A DNA stretch of 64,000 nt from Duganella sacchari. Its GTDB lineage: Bacteria; Pseudomonadota; Gammaproteobacteria; Burkholderiales; Burkholderiaceae_D. Location: positions 62,001 to 126,000 of the forward strand of contig NZ_FRCX01000005.1 of assembly GCF_900143065.1 (NCBI RefSeq). Direction: 5' to 3'. Each line of letters starts with the position of its first letter. The first letter of the stretch is position 1. Below the pieces are notes generated by a model, which did not search any database, had not been told where the DNA came from, and saw only the letters and a list, made by a program, of their open reading frames with translations. Below are positions 58,260 to 64,000 of the stretch, in pieces. The position numbers were made by a program, and so were the translations under genes.

Positions 58260-61187
58260 TTAGAACTTGTAGTTGCCCGTAATGTAGAACGAACGGCCGG
58301 CTGGATCGGTGTAGCGGCCATCGTAGCCGACTTGGTTACCGCCACCGGCGTTCTGCAAGGTCAGCGGTGGATTGCGGTCGAACAGGTTTTTAATCCCGGC
58401 CGTCAGCGCAAAGTTACCGAAGTCATACTTGCCTTGCCAATCGAAGGTGGTGTACGACGGCACGCGCAGCGGTTCAGGTGCGCCGTCTCTCCCATTGAAG
58501 GCGATCGGGTCGCCAACGCTGCCATCTGGATTCACCGTCGATATCGCCGAACCAAATGGGTATTCCTGGTCGCGGTAGCCCGACTTGTAATGCGCGGTCA
58601 GTAAATTGGTCAACTTGCCGTTGGTCAGGCTCAGGCTCAGATTGGTTTGGACGCGGAACACCACGGCGTTGTCCTGGCCAAAACGGCCAAGGTCAGAATA
58701 CACCGTACCGTTGCCTTGCGTGGTGTAGTTCTGCTTGAGCATATAGGTGCCGTTCCAGGCCGCGCGCAGATCGCCGATAGCGGTCTTGCTGCGGTAGCTG
58801 AAGTCCCAGTCAATACCGCGGTAGTTGGCGACGCCGCCGTTGACTGGCGCCTGCAGATAAGCAATCGTGGTGTAGCCGGCAGGATCATAGTAAGGATTCA
58901 CGAACAGACTTTTATACGTCTGCGGATCACGGAAACCTTCCTGCTCCGGCACACCGGCCGACAGGATCTGGTCGCGGATCTGCACGTTCCACAGGTCTAG
59001 GCCCAGCGACAGGCCACGCAGTGGTTCAATCCGGCCGCCCAGAGTCCACTGCTTGGATTTCTCAGGCTGCAGGCCAGCGGAGCCGCTCAGGCTGTTGGGG
59101 CCGATCAGCAGATCGTACTGCGATTGCCGTGGCTGGCAACCTGCCGAACCGGGGAACGGGCAAAGATAGCTGCCGGCGGTACTGCCATTGAAGGTATTGG
59201 CACCCGCAACGTCGCTCAGGTTAGGCGTCTTGAAGCCGGTGCCGTAGGCGGTGCGCAGCAGCAAGGTATCGGTCGGCGTCCATTTCAGGCTCAGCTTGTA
59301 CGTGCCGGCGCTGGCGGTATTGCCAATATCACCGCTAGGCAAAAGCGGGAGCAGACCGTCGGCGTTTGGTACGCTGCCAAAGATGTAGTCACTGTGCACC
59401 TTGTCGTAGCTGTCATAACGGCCAGACACGGTCGCTTCCACCGTTTTATGCAGCGGCAGCAGCACTTCGGTGAACAGGCCCCAGTTGTCGCGCTTGGCGC
59501 TGAACGGCACCTGGCCATAATTGCCGCCCACCGGATAATTGCTCGACGCCGGCTGGGTCACAAAACCCGAGTTGGACAGGATCAGCGGATGGTAGTCGGT
59601 GGTGTATTTGGTCTTCGTATAGTCGCCGCCCAGCGAGATGATGGAGGTGCCGCCTGGCAGCGAGAACAGGTCATGCTGTACGCCCGCATGCAAGGTATTG
59701 AGCGTCGATTTGGTGCGCGAGAATACCGTGCCGTTCAACAGCGCTGGCTGCAGCTGGCTCGCGCCCTGGCCGGTGACCGGATCATATTTGCCCTGTGCGA
59801 CCAGGTCATTGAGCATGCCGAAGTCGGTGTAGCCGCCAGCGGCCGTATCTTTGATTTTGCTTTCCGACAGGATCAGCGCCGCATTGTAGGTCCAGCCAAA
59901 CGCCGAGCCGTCGATACCGGTCGCGAAGTGGCGCGCGGTCGTCTCAAACTTGTCCGCACGGCCGCCGATCAGCACCGAACGATAGTTCAGCGTGGCGTTG
60001 CCGCTCGGGTTTTCCAGGCCGTTGGCGTCCAGGTAAGACTGCACATATTTCTGGTACAGGGCCGGGAAGCGGTCGGTGGCATTCACACCCATCTGTTGCG
60101 CGGACGGGGCAAATTGCGCGGTCATCGCAAACTGCGACAGCACCAGCTCAGCCCAGGCGGTGGTGTTTTCGTTGATCTTCAGCGTCCCTTTCAGCAGGCC
60201 ACTGTCGCGCACGGTGCCGGGCACATCTTCCACGGTGGACGCGTAGTTGAACAGGCATTGCGTAGCCGATGGGCCCGCCAGCGGATTGCCGCAATTGCCA
60301 TTGGCGGCCAGGTAAGGATTGATGGCGTAGCCTGCGGTATCAGCTGTCGTGCCTTTAGGACGGGCATTGAACAGGATGTTGGCCGGCTCGGTGTTGCCGG
60401 TACGCTGGTCGTAATAGTACTGCTTGCCGTTGGAGCTGAACTTGAAGAACGCGCCGGGCGCTGAAAAATCGCGCTGCAAGGCGGCAATCCGCTGCTGCTC
60501 CTCATGGCTGTACGAAGCCAGTACGTTCCAGCCATCGGACTCCAGGTCACCCCAGCCTTTGGTAAGGCCGGCACTGCTCCACTTGCCGCCATTCTTTTTC
60601 GGTTGGCCATAGGTAGCAAATACTTCGCCCTTGGTCAGGTTCTTTTTGGTGATGAAGTTGACCACGCCGGCAATCGCGTCCGAACCGTACAGCGCGGAAG
60701 CGCCATCGGTCAGGATCTCGACACGCTCGATCGCTTCCAGCGGAATGCTGGACAGGTTGACCGAATAGCCGCCACCCTGCCCCGTGCCAAGGGCGCTGGG
60801 CGCCACGCGCTGGCCATCCAGCAGCACCAGCGTGTATTTCGATGGCAGCGAGTGCAAGGACGCGGTCGTCACGCCGGCGCCGCCGCCGTTGACTGAGCTC
60901 GAGGCCGGCACGAAGCCCTGCATCGATGGCAGCATCTGGATCAGATCAGTGGCGGAGGTCGCGCCAGTCTGCTTGATCTCGGCCGCCGTCAGCACCTGGA
61001 CGGGCAGCGAGCCCTCCTTCTGGATGCGCTTGATCGACGACCCGGTGATCTCCACCCGCTGCATCGGTTGATTGTCCGGTGGCGCGTTTTGCGCCATGGC
61101 AGGCAACGCCAGCAGGCCCATGCTGGCAACCACACCGCCCGAAAACATCAACCGCAACGAACGGGACGGCACTCTTTCTTGAATCAT
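58260..61187 (-). CDS. TonB-dependent outer-membrane receptor 5
   Basis: 975 aa from the ATG at 61187 with GGAGG 6-7 nt upstream; a longer frame upstream is not coding. Signal peptide ERVPSRSLRLMFSGGVVASM, cleavage near AMAQ. The plug has QRVEITGSSIKR, NGGGAGVTTASLHSLPSKYT, LVLLDGQRVAP, IERVEILTDGASALYGSDAI and AGVVNFITKK. The barrel has GTGFKTPNLSDVAG and a C-terminal NLFDRNPPLTLQNAGGGNQ block, ending YITGNYKF. It is convergent to the other four. Its plug loop and C-terminus tie it to TBDR 2 and 3, so an inversion or separate duplication is likely. Ligand unknown. Confidence 0.95.
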   Translation of the reverse strand: MIQERVPSRSLRLMFSGGVVASMGLLALPAMAQNAPPDNQPMQRVEITGSSIKRIQKEGSLPVQVLTAAEIKQTGATSATDLIQMLPSMQGFVPASSSVNGGGAGVTTASLHSLPSKYTLVLLDGQRVAPSALGTGQGGGYSVNLSSIPLEAIERVEILTDGASALYGSDAIAGVVNFITKKNLTKGEVFATYGQPKKNGGKWSSAGLTKGWGDLESDGWNVLASYSHEEQQRIAALQRDFSAPGAFFKFSSNGKQYYYDQRTGNTEPANILFNARPKGTTADTAGYAINPYLAANGNCGNPLAGPSATQCLFNYASTVEDVPGTVRDSGLLKGTLKINENTTAWAELVLSQFAMTAQFAPSAQQMGVNATDRFPALYQKYVQSYLDANGLENPSGNATLNYRSVLIGGRADKFETTARHFATGIDGSAFGWTYNAALILSESKIKDTAAGGYTDFGMLNDLVAQGKYDPVTGQGASQLQPALLNGTVFSRTKSTLNTLHAGVQHDLFSLPGGTSIISLGGDYTKTKYTTDYHPLILSNSGFVTQPASSNYPVGGNYGQVPFSAKRDNWGLFTEVLLPLHKTVEATVSGRYDSYDKVHSDYIFGSVPNADGLLPLLPSGDIGNTASAGTYKLSLKWTPTDTLLLRTAYGTGFKTPNLSDVAGANTFNGSTAGSYLCPFPGSAGCQPRQSQYDLLIGPNSLSGSAGLQPEKSKQWTLGGRIEPLRGLSLGLDLWNVQIRDQILSAGVPEQEGFRDPQTYKSLFVNPYYDPAGYTTIAYLQAPVNGGVANYRGIDWDFSYRSKTAIGDLRAAWNGTYMLKQNYTTQGNGTVYSDLGRFGQDNAVVFRVQTNLSLSLTNGKLTNLLTAHYKSGYRDQEYPFGSAISTVNPDGSVGDPIAFNGRDGAPEPLRVPSYTTFDWQGKYDFGNFALTAGIKNLFDRNPPLTLQNAGGGNQVGYDGRYTDPAGRSFYITGNYKF

Positions 61188-61317
61188 ATCTAACCTCCAG
61201 TTGTTTTTTAGGATGCAACAATCCAACGCCCTGAGCTGGATAAGCTGGAACGCGGGAATTCTTTAAATTTGGGGAATTACATCAGGAAGGTGAGCAACGG
61301 CACCGGCCATGGTTAAT

Positions 61318-61347
61318 ATAAAAACATGCCAGTAAATTAACTGTCAA
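61318..61347 (-). promoter_or_regulatory. Promoter of TBDR 5
   Basis: On the minus strand -35 TTGACA (61347-61342), 18-bp spacer, -10 TTTTAT (61323-61318), 130 nt before the ATG. Confidence 0.6.
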
Positions 61348-61399
61348 CCGTACATATGTAACGATTGGCGTACGTACAACAACCTTGCTAGTCAAACGC

Positions 61400-61433
61400 A
61401 AAAAAAAACGGCCCCAATTTGCCATTGGGGCCG
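61400..61433 (-). terminator. Intrinsic terminator of the DAHP synthase gene
   Basis: 10-bp stem CGGCCCCAAT/ATTGGGGCCG with a 5-nt loop. On the minus strand it is followed by nine T. It begins 8 nt after the gene's stop. Confidence 0.93.
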
Positions 61434-61440
61434 CAGAGGC

Positions 61441-62520
61441 TTATTTGGAAGCGCTTTCAGCAGCTTGCGTGGCAAGCCGCCGCTGGCGCACGGCGGCAGC
61501 CAGGCCTTGCAGCACTTGCACGCTGCTGTCCCAGTCGATGCAGCCATCGGTGACCGACTGGCCGTAGGTCAGTTCCTTGCCTGGCACCAGGTCCTGGCGG
61601 CCGCCGACCAGGTGCGACTCCACCATCACGCCAACGATGCGGTTGTCGCCGCCCGCCACCTGGCCGGCGATGTCGGCGCACACCGGGATCTGGTTTTCCG
61701 GCTTCTTCGAGCTGTTGGCGTGCGAGGCGTCGATCATCAGGCGCGGCGCCAGGCCTTGGGCCGCGATCGCCTTGCAGGCCTCGTCGACGCTGGCCGCATC
61801 GTAGTTCGGCGTTTTGCCGCCGCGCAGGATGATGTGGCAGTCTTCATTGCCATTGGTCGAGACGATGGCCGAATGGCCGCCCTTGGTCACCGACAGGAAG
61901 TGGTGCGGCTGCGACGCGGCCTTGATCGCATCGACCGCAATGCGCGTGTTGCCATCGGTGCCGTTCTTGAAGCCAACCGGGCAGGACAGGCCAGACGCCA
62001 GCTCGCGGTGCACCTGCGACTCGGTAGTGCGGGCGCCAATCGCGCCCCAGGAAATCAGGTCGGCAATGTACTGCGGGCTGATCACGTCGAGGTACTCGGT
62101 GCCGGCCGGCAGGCCCAGTTCGTTGATGTCGCGCAGCAGTTCGCGCGCCATGCGCAGGCCGTCGTTGATGCGGAAGCTGCTGTCCATGTAGGGGTCGTTG
62201 ATGAGGCCCTTCCAGCCCACCGTGGTGCGCGGTTTCTCGAAGTAGACGCGCATCACGATTTCCAGGTCGCCCGCCAGCGCCTGGCGCAGCGGCGCCAGGC
62301 GGCGCGCGTATTCCATGGCCGCTTTCGGGTCGTGGATCGAGCACGGGCCGATCACCACCATCAGACGGTCATCCTGGCCGTGCAGGATGCGGTGCAACGC
62401 GATACGCGCATTGGCGGCCGTCTGCTCAGCCGCTTCCGTGCACGCATATTCGCGGATCAGGTGGGACGGTGGCGTCAGTTCCTTCATCTCGCGGATGCGC
62501 AAATCATCGGTACGGGGCAT
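61441..62520 (-). CDS. aroG: 3-deoxy-7-phosphoheptulonate (DAHP) synthase, AroG type
   Basis: 359 aa. First enzyme of the shikimate pathway: phosphoenolpyruvate plus erythrose 4-phosphate to DAHP. Type I-alpha features: MVVIGPCSIHDPKAAMEYA, MRVYFEKPRTTVGWKGLIND, PAGTEYLDVISPQY, VGFKNGTDGNT, KGGHSAIVSTNGN, IDASHANSSKKPENQ and the metal/substrate region near the end (QSVTDGCIDWDSS). The gene has GGAG before its ATG. Which amino acid inhibits it is uncertain. Expression looks controlled by an aromatic attenuator immediately upstream (leader peptide 62617-62697, terminator 62555-62588), where Phe codons dominate; this is compatible with an AroG (Phe) isozyme but does not prove it. Confidence 0.96.
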   Translation of the reverse strand: MPRTDDLRIREMKELTPPSHLIREYACTEAAEQTAANARIALHRILHGQDDRLMVVIGPCSIHDPKAAMEYARRLAPLRQALAGDLEIVMRVYFEKPRTTVGWKGLINDPYMDSSFRINDGLRMARELLRDINELGLPAGTEYLDVISPQYIADLISWGAIGARTTESQVHRELASGLSCPVGFKNGTDGNTRIAVDAIKAASQPHHFLSVTKGGHSAIVSTNGNEDCHIILRGGKTPNYDAASVDEACKAIAAQGLAPRLMIDASHANSSKKPENQIPVCADIAGQVAGGDNRIVGVMVESHLVGGRQDLVPGKELTYGQSVTDGCIDWDSSVQVLQGLAAAVRQRRLATQAAESASK

Positions 62521-62554
62521 TGCTGTTCTCCAAGTGATCTAAAAAAATCGGGGT

Positions 62555-62588
62555 AAAAAAAAACCGCCTCATCGGGAGGCGGTTTTTT
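62555..62588 (-). terminator. Attenuator terminator upstream of aroG
   Basis: Minus-strand hairpin with arms AAAAAACCGCCTC and GAGGCGGTTTTTT, 5-nt loop, T tract of nine. It stands between the leader-peptide stop and the aroG ATG. Its 5' arm (ACCGCCT) can instead pair with AGGCGGT inside the leader coding sequence (62646-62640), an antiterminator. Confidence 0.85.
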
Positions 62589-62616
62589 GGGATTCTGCTG
62601 GGACTCGTTTTTGCTT

Positions 62617-62697
62617 CTACGTGCACCGGCCGCTACTCCACCGCCTTTGGGTTGGAAAGCTAAAGTAAAACCAGCCGGTAAAGAAGAATTTGGTCAT
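62617..62697 (-). CDS. Aromatic-rich leader peptide of the aroG attenuator
   Basis: A 26-codon frame, ATG at 62697, TAG at 62617-62619. It begins MTKFFFTGWFYFSF: six Phe, one Trp and one Tyr in the first 14 residues, with a second Trp at position 20. Phe codons are a mix of UUC and UUU. The coding RNA contains ACCGGC (62679-62674), which can pair with GCCGGT (62630-62625), and AGGCGGT (62646-62640), complementary to the terminator's 5' arm. Ribosome stalling on uncharged aromatic tRNAs in the first 14 codons would block the first pairing and favour the antiterminator, permitting aroG transcription. This is the logic of the trp and pheA attenuators. There is no Shine-Dalgarno sequence; the promoter puts +1 on the AUG. 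Confidence 0.85.
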   Translation of the reverse strand: MTKFFFTGWFYFSFPTQRRWSSGRCT

Positions 62698-62703
62698 GGA
62701 TTG

Positions 62704-62733
62704 ACTATAACGCCATAGTTCGCGCCTTGGCAA
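62704..62733 (-). promoter_or_regulatory. Promoter of the aroG leader
   Basis: Minus strand: -35 TTGCCA (62733-62728), 18-bp spacer, -10 TATAGT (62709-62704), then six bases and the leader ATG. Standard spacing puts the first transcribed base on the A of the AUG. Confidence 0.7.
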
Positions 62734-62773
62734 GCAATTTTTTTCGGCCAGAATGCCTTCCCACAAAACTTTA

Positions 62774-62789
62774 CCCCCGGCGCTGGGGG
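62774..62789 (-). terminator. Possible weak terminator after tldD
   Basis: Stem CCCCC/GGGGG with a 6-nt loop, 9 nt past the tldD stop. On the minus strand it is followed by TAAAGTTTTG, only a moderate U tract. Confidence 0.4.
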
Positions 62790-62797
62790 CAAAAAAA

Positions 62798-64000
62798 TCA
62801 GGCGGTGCCGCCGACGGTAACCCCGTCGATACGCAAAGTCGGCTGGCCCACGCCCACCGGCACGCTCTGGCCTTCCTTGCCGCACACGCCCACGCCCGGG
62901 TCGAGCTTCATGTCGTTGCCGATCATGGAGACGCGGTTCAGCACTTCCGGACCATTGCCAATCAGCGTCGCGCCTTTGACCGGATAGGTGATCTTGCCAT
63001 TCTCGATCATGTACGCCTCGCTGGCCGAGAACACGAATTTGCCATTGGTGATGTCCACCTGGCCACCGCCGAAGTTGACTGCATACAGGCCGTTCTTCAC
63101 CGATGCCAGGATCTCGCCCGGATCCTTGTCGCCGCCCAGCATGTAGGTGTTGGTCATGCGCGGCATCGGCAGGTGCGCAAACGATTCGCGGCGCGCATTG
63201 CCGGTCACCGGCATCTTCATCAGGCGCGCGTTCATGGTGTCCTGGATGTAGCCCTTGAGGATGCCGTCTTCAATCAGCGTGGTGCACTGGGTCGGATTGC
63301 CCTCGTCGTCGATATTCAGCGAACCACGGCGGTCGGCCAGCGTGCCATCGTCCACCACGGTCACGCCTTTGGCGGCCACGCGGTCGCCGATGCGGCCGGC
63401 GAAGGTCGACGAGCCTTTGCGGTTGAAGTCGCCCTCAAGGCCGTGGCCGATCGCTTCGTGCAGCAGGATGCCTGGCCAGCCAGGGCCCAGCACCACGGTC
63501 ATCGGCCCTGCCGGCGCCGGCCGCGCATCCAGGTTCACCACGGCCGACTTGACGGCCTCGGTGGCGTACTGGTCCAGCAGCGCATCGCTGAAGTAGCCGT
63601 AGTCGTAACGGCCACCGCCGCCCGCCGAGCCCACTTCGCGGCGGCCGTTCTGTTCGACAATCACGGTCAGCGAGACGCGCACCAGCGGACGGATATCCGC
63701 AGCCAGCACGCCATCGCTGCGCACCACCAGCACCACGTCGTACTCGCCGGCCAGGCTGGCCATGACTTGCACCACGCGCGGGTCTTTGGCACGCGCCATC
63801 TTTTCAATGCGCTCCAGCAGCTTGACCTTGGCGGTGGCGTCCAGCGATACCAGCGGGTCATGCGGCAGGTACAGCGAACGGCCGCCCACATGGTTCATCG
63901 AACCGGCGACCTTGATCTTGCCTGCGCCAACGCGGGCGATGGTGCGGGTAGCGGCAGCGGCATCCAGCAGCGCTGCTTCGGAGATTTCATCCGAGTACGA
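62798..64000 (-). CDS. tldD: TldD metalloprotease, N-terminus beyond window
   Basis: The frame is open from the window edge (residues [20 protein letters not shown]) through 400 codons to the stop at 62798; E. coli TldD is 481 aa, so about 80 residues are missing. The zinc-protease motif HEAIGH is in [20 protein letters not shown] near 63450, followed by the TldD segments [14 protein letters not shown] and [21 protein letters not shown]. The C-terminus is [17 protein letters not shown]. TldD acts with TldE (PmbA), which is not in view, in maturing modified peptides such as microcin B17 and in antitoxin degradation. An internal ATG at 63898 is not the start. Confidence 0.96.
   Translation of the reverse strand, partial: SYSDEISEAALLDAAAATRTIARVGAGKIKVAGSMNHVGGRSLYLPHDPLVSLDATAKVKLLERIEKMARAKDPRVVQVMASLAGEYDVVLVVRSDGVLAADIRPLVRVSLTVIVEQNGRREVGSAGGGGRYDYGYFSDALLDQYATEAVKSAVVNLDARPAPAGPMTVVLGPGWPGILLHEAIGHGLEGDFNRKGSSTFAGRIGDRVAAKGVTVVDDGTLADRRGSLNIDDEGNPTQCTTLIEDGILKGYIQDTMNARLMKMPVTGNARRESFAHLPMPRMTNTYMLGGDKDPGEILASVKNGLYAVNFGGGQVDITNGKFVFSASEAYMIENGKITYPVKGATLIGNGPEVLNRVSMIGNDMKLDPGVGVCGKEGQSVPVGVGQPTLRIDGVTVGGTA

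Noticed and set aside
46177-61187. Repeated similar blocks that might be read as a repeat array or composite mobile element
   Set aside because: The similarity comes from paralogous receptor genes; no transposase, terminal repeats or target duplications are seen.

Overview
The window reads as a chromosomal segment of a high-GC betaproteobacterium, most likely Oxalobacteraceae (Massilia/Duganella/Janthinobacterium-like). This rests on the gene order scpB-rluB-rimP-nusA-infB-rbfA-truB-typA, the many large TonB-dependent receptors (TBDRs) and the codon style. No rRNA, tRNA, CRISPR array or insertion sequence was recognised. Taxonomy is inference; no search was run.

Layout. (1) 1-9862, minus strand: half of a type VI secretion locus read tssB-tssC-hcp-tssE-tssF-tssG-clpV-vgrG. 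The membrane-complex and baseplate genes tssJKLMA are not in view. (2) 10104-18575: an unfamiliar island beside the T6SS. A 1247-aa coiled-coil/low-complexity protein and a 211-aa partner are on the minus strand. Divergent to them are a substrate-binding/permease fusion, a second permease with no ATPase, and a 527-aa protein with a five-residue hydrophobic-proline repeat. (3) 18606-21742: a Tyr/Pro-rich lipoprotein, two tandem secreted TonB-C-terminal-domain proteins and a chemoreceptor. (4) 22082-26459: dusA, an XRE-cupin regulator divergent from a GNAT acetyltransferase across a compact operator, and a DUF3141/PHA-synthase-like hydrolase. (5) 26571-39174: the translation/transcription housekeeping run (typA, truB, rbfA, infB, nusA, rimP, rluB, scpB) and glucokinase. 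(6) 39372-45846: a DedA-rhodanese fusion and a Yej/Dpp-type peptide ABC importer whose binding-protein gene is broken by a 5-bp duplication. (7) 46177-61187: five paralogous TBDRs, four in tandem and one convergent. (8) 61441-64000: DAHP synthase with an aromatic-residue attenuator, and the truncated tldD.

Regulation is unusually legible. The DAHP synthase gene has a 26-codon leader peptide with eight aromatic residues in its first 14, overlapping alternative hairpins, and a promoter that places +1 on the leader AUG. The rimP-nusA operon starts from a near-consensus promoter, a foldable leader and an intrinsic terminator ahead of rimP. All five TBDR genes carry TTGACA with an 18-bp spacer, and promoter-to-start distances are identical in pairs. 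An 18-bp perfect LacI-type palindrome lies upstream of glk.

The strongest candidates for something undescribed are the T6SS-adjacent island (10104-18575) and the attenuator in front of the DAHP synthase gene.
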